The position numbers and the translations under genes are program-made. Positions 1 through 6,388 of a stretch of 8,900 nucleotides of DNA are shown here, in pieces. Position 1 is the first letter of the stretch. Each line of letters opens with the position of its first letter. The DNA is from Candidatus Thalassarchaeaceae archaeon (lineage in GTDB: Archaea; Thermoplasmatota; Poseidoniia; Poseidoniales; Thalassarchaeaceae): contig DUIL01000016.1 of assembly GCA_013330385.1 (NCBI GenBank), forward strand, positions 1-8,900, given 5' to 3'. The notes below the pieces were generated by a model, which had not been told where the DNA came from, ran no database searches, and saw nothing but the letters and a program-made list of their open reading frames with translations.

Positions 1-222
1 TAATCTTGCACGATCGCGAATTTCCTTCTGCTTCTCCTTTAGTAAATCAATTGCTTCGCGCAGAACTTTTCCCTGTTCCTGAACTGCATTACGGGAATCA
101 GCTGCTCGGCGAGCATTCTCATTATGTCCATTTCTAGACTCACGCATACGCTTGAGTTTTGTCTCCATAGCATGGAGACGTGTCCTGAGGTCATCATCAG
201 GACTAGTAGGCTCTTCAGACAC
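1..222 (-). CDS. N-terminal part of a COG1340-like coiled-coil protein (partial, runs off left edge)
   Basis: An open frame of 74 codons runs from a GTG at 222 to the window edge without a stop. The product is highly charged and heptad-like from about residue 12 on. Residues 27-54 align without gaps to residues 26-53 of the third coiled-coil protein of the plus-strand cluster, with 11 identities, including the pattern R-E-x-R-x3-N-x3-R-x3-D-x-R-N-x4-Q-x-K-x-L. I therefore assign it to the same archaeal coiled-coil family, whose molecular role is unknown. It lies 45 bp downstream of the 532-residue membrane protein on the same strand and probably belongs to that operon. No Shine-Dalgarno is well placed: the GGGG at 240-243 is too far from GTG 222. 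The next in-frame start is an ATG at residue 19, so the start is uncertain. A different frame here (39-251) also lacks stops but gives an unconvincing protein. Confidence 0.72.
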   Translation of the reverse strand, partial: MSEEPTSPDDDLRTRLHAMETKLKRMRESRNGHNENARRAADSRNAVQEQGKVLREAIDLLKEKQKEIRDRARL

Positions 223-267
223 AGTTGGCCGAAGTATGACCCCTTATTCAATGGACCTGTTTTAATT

Positions 268-1866
268 TCACAGGCCTAGAACCGAGCCAATGAATGGAAG
301 AATCGGGGAAAGTATTGCGATGAATGCTCCGACAAGGAATAATGCACTGGTAGATAGACGTAATCGCGTCAATAAATCAGAACGGATTTGAACAGTTAGC
401 ACACGACCGGAAACAAGATTACCTTCGGTATCTTCAAGCCGAATTGTCACAGTTGCTTCACCATTTGCAGCAGGGAGCAAACTTTGCCAAATCATCCTTG
501 TAGAACCCAATATATGAGGTAGCGATTCAGTAAGTTTTGGCTTCAAAAATGACTCATTAGTGAGGGGCACATGCGGATTTACCTTGAGGCGATATTCACA
601 TTCATTAGGTCGGAAATCAGGAGTTTGGATTCTTAATATCAAATCTATGGGTTCTTCTGTCTGGTTAAGAACAAAAGCGAATAAATTAGCAGGGCCAACT
701 ACAAGATTTTCCATATCGACATCAAACCACACATCTCCACTCCTACCTGATTCATACCTCATATGAAGTCTGTCATGAAGTCGGAAGAAGGGGGCACAAT
801 CAATTCTTGCACGTGCAAGAAGCCTGTCCCAAGTTTCCTCTCCTAATTCTGGATGAGTAAAGAGTCGATTAAGAGAATATGAATCGATCATAGGTTCTAA
901 TGCTTCCATGAATTCATCTTCGTCAATCAACGAACGACGACGAAGGTGGAGGAGATGAAGTAGTATTTCTTGCATCTGAGTTATTGAGTAATCAGACTTC
1001 ACTTGACCTTCGACACCTCTCAAATATTCTGAAATTTTAACAGCCAATAATGGATCGACGTGGGCTTTGATAACGTCGGAGAACGGTCTTCGAAGTAGAG
1101 CTGGGTGCATTGGTGGAGAGAATGCATCCAACATACCCCACGATTCTGTCGCATTGAAACGTGGTTGATTAGATGCAAGGTAAACTCCTTGTCCTGCAAG
1201 TAAGGATCCTGTTGAGAATGCAACTAAATTAGGAGACAACGCTCCATCTTTATTCAGCCACAAGGCGACTGCGAGAAAGAATGTCGCCATGAATAAAAGA
1301 GAGAGTGTTGCTGTGACTTGGCGGTGTGAGCCATTGATTATGGCACGCATCTCAGCATACCCATGAGAACTTTTGAATGTCAGACCGGCTCTTGTTAATG
1401 ACTGGGCTTCCAATTGAAATATCCTTCTAGTAATGGTTAACAAACGGAATAAAATCAGGAGAAGAGTTAGATCGGCGACCAAAATAAATAGAGAAAATAA
1501 ATGAATTCCAGTAGCCATCCCTACAGGGGCAAATTCCTGAACGTGATCCACCCACCAACCAGGAGTAGTATTCCTGTAAGATTGGGCTAAACCAAAATCA
1601 ATAATTACAATCATTGGCATAAAAAGAACTAATCTGGTACCACCTGAAATGAGGAGTCGGTCAATTCTTAAGAGAAAATTTTCCTGATCTCGGAGGCGGT
1701 TTGCCCGACTTACTATAGGGATATCTGAATTATTATCAGAGGATTTCATCATTTCATTATCAATAGGTATATCCTGAATGTTTTCGCGAGACCCCTCAAT
1801 CTCTGAAATTTCATTTGCTAATTCGTTTAATGTTTGAGAAATATCATTATTTAATTCGGAAGTCAT
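268..1866 (-). CDS. Multi-pass membrane protein of unknown function, 532 aa
   Basis: I do not recognise this family. Residues 1-70 are polar and acidic, probably cytoplasmic. Hydrophobic segments lie at about 77-97, 117-145, 184-204, 211-231 and 505-530, giving four N-terminal membrane helices and one C-terminal anchor. The roughly 270-residue loop between them has a helical, charged first half (about 240-350) and a beta-rich second half (about 385-500) that could be an Ig-like or CARDB-like sandwich. The ATG at 1866 shares its A with the TAA of the upstream DtxR-family gene (TAATG), and a GGAGGTGAT Shine-Dalgarno sits 7 nt upstream inside that gene, so translation is probably coupled and the start is firm. 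Context suggests an envelope component under the same control as the surface zinc-ribbon protein. No transporter or enzyme signature is visible, so I assign no substrate or reaction. Confidence 0.85.
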   Translation of the reverse strand: MTSELNNDISQTLNELANEISEIEGSRENIQDIPIDNEMMKSSDNNSDIPIVSRANRLRDQENFLLRIDRLLISGGTRLVLFMPMIVIIDFGLAQSYRNTTPGWWVDHVQEFAPVGMATGIHLFSLFILVADLTLLLILFRLLTITRRIFQLEAQSLTRAGLTFKSSHGYAEMRAIINGSHRQVTATLSLLFMATFFLAVALWLNKDGALSPNLVAFSTGSLLAGQGVYLASNQPRFNATESWGMLDAFSPPMHPALLRRPFSDVIKAHVDPLLAVKISEYLRGVEGQVKSDYSITQMQEILLHLLHLRRRSLIDEDEFMEALEPMIDSYSLNRLFTHPELGEETWDRLLARARIDCAPFFRLHDRLHMRYESGRSGDVWFDVDMENLVVGPANLFAFVLNQTEEPIDLILRIQTPDFRPNECEYRLKVNPHVPLTNESFLKPKLTESLPHILGSTRMIWQSLLPAANGEATVTIRLEDTEGNLVSGRVLTVQIRSDLLTRLRLSTSALFLVGAFIAILSPILPFIGSVLGL

Positions 1867-2519
1867 TACATCACCTCCGTTCGAACCAACACTCTCTTCT
1901 GCAAAGACTGTGAAATTTCAATCATAGAACCGTTAAGCAGTATTCCGTTTTCAGTTCGATCAATTCTAGTGCCGGTTTTCAGACCAATTTTTGCTAAAGT
2001 AATTGTATCAGGGCCGTTTGCTGCGATTATTTCAATAAAACCACCTTTGCCTTCAGGAATATTAGCCACTGGTAGTAAGACATTGTTTTCGAAGGCCAAT
2101 ACCTCTCTTTCAACCACAGGAATTCTTTGACCGGTAGATGTACGTACAGGGTAACCAAGCAGTCTATCTATTGAGGCTTCAAGCTCATCGCTTATTGAGT
2201 GTTCAATATCACATGCTGCATCTAAGACGTCCCCGGTAAAACCTATGATATCGGACAGTAATATCTCAAGTAGATATTGCCTTCTCTTTATTCTGGCCCC
2301 AATAGCAAAACCTTCCGAAGTAAGACGAGAACCACGGTATGGGATGTAGGTCACTAATTCTCTACTAGCTAATCTCTGAATCATCTCCGTAGTAGAGGCC
2401 GGGCTAACACTCATAGAATCAGCCAACACTGTTGTTTTGACTATTTCATCAGGCTGTTCGCGATGAAGTTCCCACATTCGTTTGAGGTACATCTCCTCAA
2501 ATTCACTTAGTTCATTCAT
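1866..2519 (-). CDS. DtxR/MntR-family metal-dependent transcriptional regulator, 217 aa
   Basis: This is a cytoplasmic DNA-binding regulator of the DtxR/IdeR/MntR family, which usually represses iron or manganese genes when metal is bound. Residues 1-75 form a winged helix, with recognition helix at about 39-56. Residues 76-125 match the metal-binding and dimerisation domain, including the family stretch LLSDIIG. Residues about 150-217 form a FeoA/SH3-like domain. The DtxR primary metal ligands Met10, Cys102, Glu105 and His106 correspond to Met10, Cys103, Glu106 and His107 here. The ancillary-site histidines 79 and 98 are replaced by Gln81 and Leu99, while Glu83 is kept as Glu85. I choose the ATG at 2519 because GGAGG at 2526-2530 lies 6 nt upstream and the start overlaps the upstream stop by 8 bp (ATGAATGA). 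The open frame extends to 2636, but those 39 codons lie inside the neighbouring gene and lack family similarity. Confidence 0.92.
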   Translation of the reverse strand: MNELSEFEEMYLKRMWELHREQPDEIVKTTVLADSMSVSPASTTEMIQRLASRELVTYIPYRGSRLTSEGFAIGARIKRRQYLLEILLSDIIGFTGDVLDAACDIEHSISDELEASIDRLLGYPVRTSTGQRIPVVEREVLAFENNVLLPVANIPEGKGGFIEIIAANGPDTITLAKIGLKTGTRIDRTENGILLNGSMIEISQSLQKRVLVRTEVM

Positions 2520-4416
2520 TGGAACCCTCCTCGGCAATAAACTCACTTCTACAAGCAGGACAGCGCGCTTTGACTGGACGCTTGTCCAATGGTACTCGCA
2601 AAGTTTGTTCACAACTTGGGCATGAGAGAAGATCATCTAGAGAACGTGAAATTAATTCATTTACTGACTCTTTTGGTGGCTCAGTATGTTGATTAGAGGG
2701 CTGAGCAGAAGAGTGAATTGGTGTATTTCCAGTTGATTCATCTGAGTTACCCTCCACAGTGAATCTAGAAGTACAAGCTGGACATTTAACTGCTCCAGAG
2801 TGAGATGTGGGGATACTCAGCCTTTGAGAACATTCAGGGCACATGATTTCTTTTTTTGTGGCAATAGCGGCCTTTTTCTTAACTCCACGTGCTTCCCTAA
2901 TTTTGTTAAATCTCGATTGACCTGTATTTTCAACATCCTCGGATAATGTTCTATAAACTACAAGAATAAACAAAACAAGTACTAATCCAAAAACCGAACC
3001 ATAGATGGCTGCTTTGATATCAAATGGTGCTTCAAAACCGTCATCATTCTGAGAAAATGAAGTTATTTCAACTAATGAAATTTCAGTGATTGAACCAGTA
3101 ATCCACATTAATTCAACATCGATACGACTAGAGTCCGGCCAGGATTTTATTTCCAACTGACCCGAAACACTATCTCCGGAATTTACAACTGGCGTTGGCA
3201 TGGAGTCAAATATCATTCCATCTGATGTTCTAACAACTCTAATTTCACCAGACAGCGTAGGGGTATTACCTAAATTCGTTAGAGTATAAGGGAGAATTAC
3301 GCTTTCACCAATAATAGGATTCTCAGGTTGGGGTGATTCAAATTGTATTGATAGTTCAAGATTAGGTGGCGTTAATTGATGAGTTATTTCAAGTTCAGAT
3401 ACAGGAGTCCAATCAAGAGCATTGATTTGAACAATCATTGCATCAGCTGAAGGTTCTCCAAGAGAAAGGGAAATACTGCGTCGACCTGGATTCAAATTTA
3501 ACTGAAATGTTTGAACTGAGGATTCAATCGTTTGATCAAGGAAGAAAACTTCAATCTCTACATCTCTAGAACGTCCCTCCGACAAATAAAGAGAAATGTC
3601 TACATTAAGTCCATTTGCTAGATCCCATTGAGTTGAGTCAAAAACTAGTTCCATTGATTGAGGAGGAAGAACCTCAACACTGAATGAGCCGTTTAATTCC
3701 CTAGCGACACCTCCATTGGAACAATTAACACTCCATTCAATCGGAGATGTGCCGACCACATCAGGGCTAATTAATGCTGAAACTTCTCGGCTTGAACCGG
3801 GATTTATTTCCACATGATTGCCGCTGCTAATTATTCCACTCTCTGTTTTCAATTCGAGATTCATAATTTGGGGCGAAGTCCCCTGATTATGGACCAAAAT
3901 TGAAGCAGTTAAATCATCCCCAAGGTGGATAGGTTCACCAATCAATGCGACTTCAGCAGCACCGGCTGCTGTTAGATTCAGAGGATTTGGTTCAATTGGT
4001 AGAAACAATGATTCACTTACGCCTGATGAATCAATAATCAATACTAATTCAATTAAGCCTTCAGGCAAAGGGCCAAAGGTGATATTGACTTCTATCTGAT
4101 TTTCTGCACCGTCAAGAAATCCTGTCAGATTTGGAGATGTTAGACCCTCTATGTTCATGAAAAATATCCATTCATCATGACCCGCTGCAGTGTCTGAATT
4201 TGAAACTTCAATGATGAGATTGATGTAATCTCCTACAAATGCGCTAGAATTTTCAGAAGGCAGATTGGAATCGCCATCGATGAAAGTCACGGACCAATCA
4301 TTAGGGTCCTCAATAACAAAACGCTCTTCGGCGGAAGAAATAATTGCAAGATTAACTAAAATGAAGACTGAAACCAAGATGGCTAATCTTGATTTGTATT
4401 CCGAGTCGCCTCGCAT
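2512..4416 (-). CDS. Single-pass surface protein with beta-sandwich ectodomain and two cytoplasmic zinc ribbons, 634 aa
   Basis: The N-terminus has a signal peptide or anchor (hydrophobic core about residues 11-28). The following 440 residues are beta-rich, with repeated patterns such as N-x-G-x-S/T-P and N-x-G-x-x-P typical of CARDB/Ig-like archaeal surface domains. The ectodomain carries six N-x-S/T sequons (NSS, NLT, NIT, NLT, NCS, NGS), consistent with N-glycosylation. A transmembrane helix lies near 468-492, followed by a basic stop-transfer region. Two zinc-ribbon modules follow (about 524-552 and 596-624), each with a CPxC pair, about 15-18 residues, then a second CPAC pair, resembling MJ0042-type ribbons. 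They should face the cytoplasm. The ATG at 4416 is preferred over the in-frame TTG at 4440 because GGAG at 4426-4429 is 9 nt upstream. It is the first gene of the operon. Ligand and partner are unknown. Confidence 0.88.
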   Translation of the reverse strand: MRGDSEYKSRLAILVSVFILVNLAIISSAEERFVIEDPNDWSVTFIDGDSNLPSENSSAFVGDYINLIIEVSNSDTAAGHDEWIFFMNIEGLTSPNLTGFLDGAENQIEVNITFGPLPEGLIELVLIIDSSGVSESLFLPIEPNPLNLTAAGAAEVALIGEPIHLGDDLTASILVHNQGTSPQIMNLELKTESGIISSGNHVEINPGSSREVSALISPDVVGTSPIEWSVNCSNGGVARELNGSFSVEVLPPQSMELVFDSTQWDLANGLNVDISLYLSEGRSRDVEIEVFFLDQTIESSVQTFQLNLNPGRRSISLSLGEPSADAMIVQINALDWTPVSELEITHQLTPPNLELSIQFESPQPENPIIGESVILPYTLTNLGNTPTLSGEIRVVRTSDGMIFDSMPTPVVNSGDSVSGQLEIKSWPDSSRIDVELMWITGSITEISLVEITSFSQNDDGFEAPFDIKAAIYGSVFGLVLVLFILVVYRTLSEDVENTGQSRFNKIREARGVKKKAAIATKKEIMCPECSQRLSIPTSHSGAVKCPACTSRFTVEGNSDESTGNTPIHSSAQPSNQHTEPPKESVNELISRSLDDLLSCPSCEQTLRVPLDKRPVKARCPACRSEFIAEEGSNE

Positions 4417-4431
4417 GCGACTTATCTCCGC

Positions 4432-4440
4432 GATATACAA
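4432..4440 (+). promoter_or_regulatory. Candidate TATA box for the plus-strand coiled-coil operon
   Basis: The AT-rich string GATATACAA lies about 25 nt before position 4462. That would place a start of transcription just before the AAGGT ribosome-binding site and the GTG at 4474. This is positional inference only. The opposite strand reads TTGTATATC and could equally be a weak element for the divergent gene. Confidence 0.35.
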
Positions 4441-4462
4441 CGTATCAAGGAAACCCTAATTC

Positions 4463-4481
4463 AAGGTCACGTAGTGACCTT
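4463..4481. promoter_or_regulatory. Perfect 19-bp palindrome, candidate operator in the divergent promoter region
   Basis: AAGGTCAC-GTA-GTGACCTT has eight-base arms that are exact reverse complements around a 3-nt spacer. It sits between the divergent starts at 4416 and 4474/4513. Known DtxR/IdeR sites are also 19-bp palindromes with AGGT and ACCT half-sites, although there the inner gap is 7 nt and here it is 9. With a DtxR-family gene in the adjacent operon, an autoregulatory operator serving both directions is a reasonable inference. The left arm also contains AAGGT, 6 nt upstream of GTG 4474, so repressor and ribosome could compete for the same bases. Confidence 0.55.
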
Positions 4482-5364
4482 TATTGCGGGTTCTCATTTG
4501 GGCCGGATACCTATGGACTCTCAGGCACTTCAGAAGGTATCTCCCGAGGAGTTGGCGGAGGCTTTACTTAATAGAAGAAAGCTTCTGAAAGATCAGTTGC
4601 CTAATGTCATTAGAACCCTTGAAGCAGAGGAGCAAACGCAGGCACCAAAAGTAGCGCGTGCAGTAGAAAAACACCGACTTGCAAATCAATCAGTTTCCAA
4701 GCTGAAATCCACTCGGGATATAGCACAAAAAGAAGCAAGAGAACTGTTACCGATGGTAAGAAAACATAGAGAATTACTTGTTGATTCAGGAGGAATGGTT
4801 AACCTAGATCCAGATTGGAAAAAGGAAAAACTATTCGAAGAACTTGAAGATATTGAAGGGGAAATTGAAACCTCAGCACTAGATCATAAAGCCGAAAAAA
4901 AATTACTTGATCGGCGCAAAAAATTGATAGAAAAAAACGAGAAATGGCTAAAATTGCGCCGTCAAACAAATCCTGAAATGGCTGAATACATCGACTCAAG
5001 ACGTAGTATGTCTACTCACTTCAAGACTGCTGACAAGTCACACAGAGAGATGTTGAAAGCAGTCGAGAAGGCCCAACCATTACACGACAAGAAAGTCGCA
5101 CTTCAAGGTGAATTACGAGAAGTAAGAAGGCAAATGGACCGGGCCAAGGAATTGTTAACTCAATCCGACCAAGCTATCAGTCATTGGGAAAGGCGGTTAA
5201 AAGAAGGATTTGGAGAATTAGGACAAGGATTTCCTGACCTCTTAGCATCTCGAAAAAGAGTCGAAGAAGGGGGGGCCTCCTCTTTTGCAAGGAGTAACCA
5301 GCCAAAGAAAAACAAAAGAAGGACTTCTAGATTACCAAATAAAAAGGGAGGTGAAGAAGAATGA
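4474..5364 (+). CDS. COG1340-like coiled-coil protein 1 with basic C-terminal tail, 296 aa
   Basis: The protein is almost entirely charged helix with heptad character from about residue 20 to 245. A central segment (about 115-150) ends in a run with AEKKLLDRRKKL, which matches the place where COG1340 proteins carry a conserved E-E-K-x-L motif before the second coil. The stretch KAVEKAQPLHD (about 196-206) recurs as KAVEKAQESHD in the third protein of the cluster. The C-terminal 25 residues are strongly basic (KKNKRR, NKKGG) and could bind nucleic acid or ribosomes. The GTG at 4474 has AAGGT 6 nt upstream. The ATG at 4513, without a clear ribosome site, gives a 283-residue protein that begins more like a coiled-coil protein, so the start is uncertain. 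It is the first gene of a three-gene plus-strand unit and overlaps the next gene by 4 bp (ATGA). Family function is unknown. Confidence 0.82.
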   Translation: MTFIAGSHLGRIPMDSQALQKVSPEELAEALLNRRKLLKDQLPNVIRTLEAEEQTQAPKVARAVEKHRLANQSVSKLKSTRDIAQKEARELLPMVRKHRELLVDSGGMVNLDPDWKKEKLFEELEDIEGEIETSALDHKAEKKLLDRRKKLIEKNEKWLKLRRQTNPEMAEYIDSRRSMSTHFKTADKSHREMLKAVEKAQPLHDKKVALQGELREVRRQMDRAKELLTQSDQAISHWERRLKEGFGELGQGFPDLLASRKRVEEGGASSFARSNQPKKNKRRTSRLPNKKGGEEE

Positions 5365-6320
5365 GCGAGGGATTATTCACCGACTTGGAAGAAATGCCTC
5401 ATGAAGAAATTGTTGAACGGTCAGCAGAATTTGATAGACTTCTTCGAAGTTTAGATGAAGAGTTTAATTCACTAAGAGATGAAAGAAGGAATCAAGTTGA
5501 GTTAGTGAAATCTCTGAGGAATGCCGTTGGTAGTATAGAGGAAGCAGATTCAGAAAGAAGAGGACTACTAAAGGAATTTCATGTCATCAAGAAGAAAGCC
5601 GATTCAGAACGAGCGAAAAGGGATGAAGTGAATCGCTCAATACCACCTCCTGCTAGTGTATTAGAGGAGTGGCTCGGTGAAACATACACTAAACTAACGA
5701 CTATCGATAATGATCTTACAACAGTTCCTACATTACCAAGAGAACTCGATTCATTTCGCAGATTTTTCGAACTCCAAGTCGCAGTTGTAAAGAAGCGGGA
5801 AGCTGAAGATTCACATGCAAGATATGTAGAACAAGTTGAAAAGATGAGAAATATTACTACTAAACTTGATGCAACAAGAAAAAATAAGAAAGAAAATATC
5901 GAGTCCGTAAGTGAAGATTCAGAGATTTCGTCGGATAAAGTCACAAAAAATGAGATTAGAAAGATGAGTAGGAGAATTTCGGGAATAGATAAACGCCTTG
6001 ATGCAATTAAAGAAGAAAGGAAAGATACTCGTAAAAACTCCAGTAGATTTCGCTCATATCTGAAAATAACAAGTTCGCGAGGAAAACCAATTCGAATATC
6101 GGATGTTAAGCAACGCGCAAGCGAAGGAGGGGCACTCAATGCAACTGAATTAAGTGCGTTACTTGATTCAGGAGGATTGTCAGGCATTACAGACTCCGCT
6201 TCGGAAAGTAAACAAGATCAGAAATCCTCACGAGCGAAACCAATTAAGAAGCAAAAGAGAAGATTAGGAGTCACAAGAGGCGGACCTAGGAGAGGAAATG
6301 CCGCTTCAAAGAGAGAATGA
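5361..6320 (+). CDS. Coiled-coil protein 2 with basic C-terminal tail, 319 aa
   Basis: Long charged helices cover about residues 10-90 and 125-235, separated by a Pro/Thr-containing break (about 92-125: IPPPAS, then TTVPTLP). A compact C-terminal segment, ASEGGALNATELSALLDSGG (about 251-270), parallels the end of protein 3 (SGDTLSTDEIMALQ). After it comes a Lys/Arg-rich tail (KPIKKQKRR, RRGNAASKRE) suited to nucleic-acid or ribosome contact. It shares architecture with its two neighbours but is the most divergent of the set, so COG1340 membership is inferred from context and layout. The ATG at 5361 overlaps the preceding TGA (ATGA), with GGAGGTGA at 5347-5354 as an excellent ribosome site, so the two genes are co-transcribed and probably translationally coupled. 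The long antisense frame at 5579-6187 is a by-product of its Ser/Arg/Glu-rich codons. Confidence 0.83.
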   Translation: MSEGLFTDLEEMPHEEIVERSAEFDRLLRSLDEEFNSLRDERRNQVELVKSLRNAVGSIEEADSERRGLLKEFHVIKKKADSERAKRDEVNRSIPPPASVLEEWLGETYTKLTTIDNDLTTVPTLPRELDSFRRFFELQVAVVKKREAEDSHARYVEQVEKMRNITTKLDATRKNKKENIESVSEDSEISSDKVTKNEIRKMSRRISGIDKRLDAIKEERKDTRKNSSRFRSYLKITSSRGKPIRISDVKQRASEGGALNATELSALLDSGGLSGITDSASESKQDQKSSRAKPIKKQKRRLGVTRGGPRRGNAASKRE

Positions 6321-6343
6321 AAAAAAACATGGATTGCTATGTG

Positions 6344-6352
6344 CTTATATGG
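6344..6352 (+). promoter_or_regulatory. Candidate TATA box upstream of coiled-coil gene 3
   Basis: CTTATATGG lies in the 68-bp gap between the second and third coiled-coil genes, about 25 nt before the A-run that precedes the Shine-Dalgarno of gene 3. Its sequence and spacing fit an archaeal TATA element giving a very short leader. This would let gene 3 be transcribed separately from genes 1 and 2. No experimental support is visible. Confidence 0.4.
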
Positions 6353-6377
6353 AAATCAATGACCGAATGAAAAAAAA

Positions 6378-6384
6378 GGAGGGG
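6378..6384 (+). promoter_or_regulatory. Shine-Dalgarno site that decides the start of coiled-coil gene 3
   Basis: GGAGGGG follows an A-run. Three start codons come in a row: GTG 6386, ATG 6389 and ATG 6392. Spacing from GGAGG is 3, 6 and 9 nt respectively, so the ATG codons are favoured and GTG 6386 is too close. Confidence 0.6.
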
Positions 6385-6388
6385 TGTG

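Noticed and set aside
39..251. 70-residue minus-strand frame
   Set aside because: It overlaps the partial coiled-coil gene in another frame; the product shows no coherent composition, and the alternative frame aligns with a neighbour protein.
2520..2636. 39-codon N-terminal extension of the DtxR-family gene
   Set aside because: It lies inside the zinc-ribbon coding region, lacks family similarity, and the ATG at 2519 has an ideal Shine-Dalgarno and places Met10 as in DtxR.
4417..4440. TTG start at 4440 for the surface protein
   Set aside because: GGAG at 4426-4429 is correctly spaced for ATG 4416, and the signal-peptide layout is more typical from that ATG.
4265..4571. Two short plus-strand frames (4265-4459 and 4389-4571)
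   Set aside because: They overlap the N-terminus of the surface protein or the start of coiled-coil gene 1 in other frames and show no protein-like features.
5579..6187. 202-residue antisense frame within coiled-coil gene 2
   Set aside because: Its Ser/Leu/Phe-rich product is the expected complement of Glu/Arg/Lys/Ser codons, and the sense gene has a strong ribosome site and coupling to its neighbour.
6320..6377. A-runs in the gene 2/gene 3 gap as a terminator
   Set aside because: Archaeal intrinsic termination needs T-runs on the coding strand; these are A-runs in the direction of transcription.
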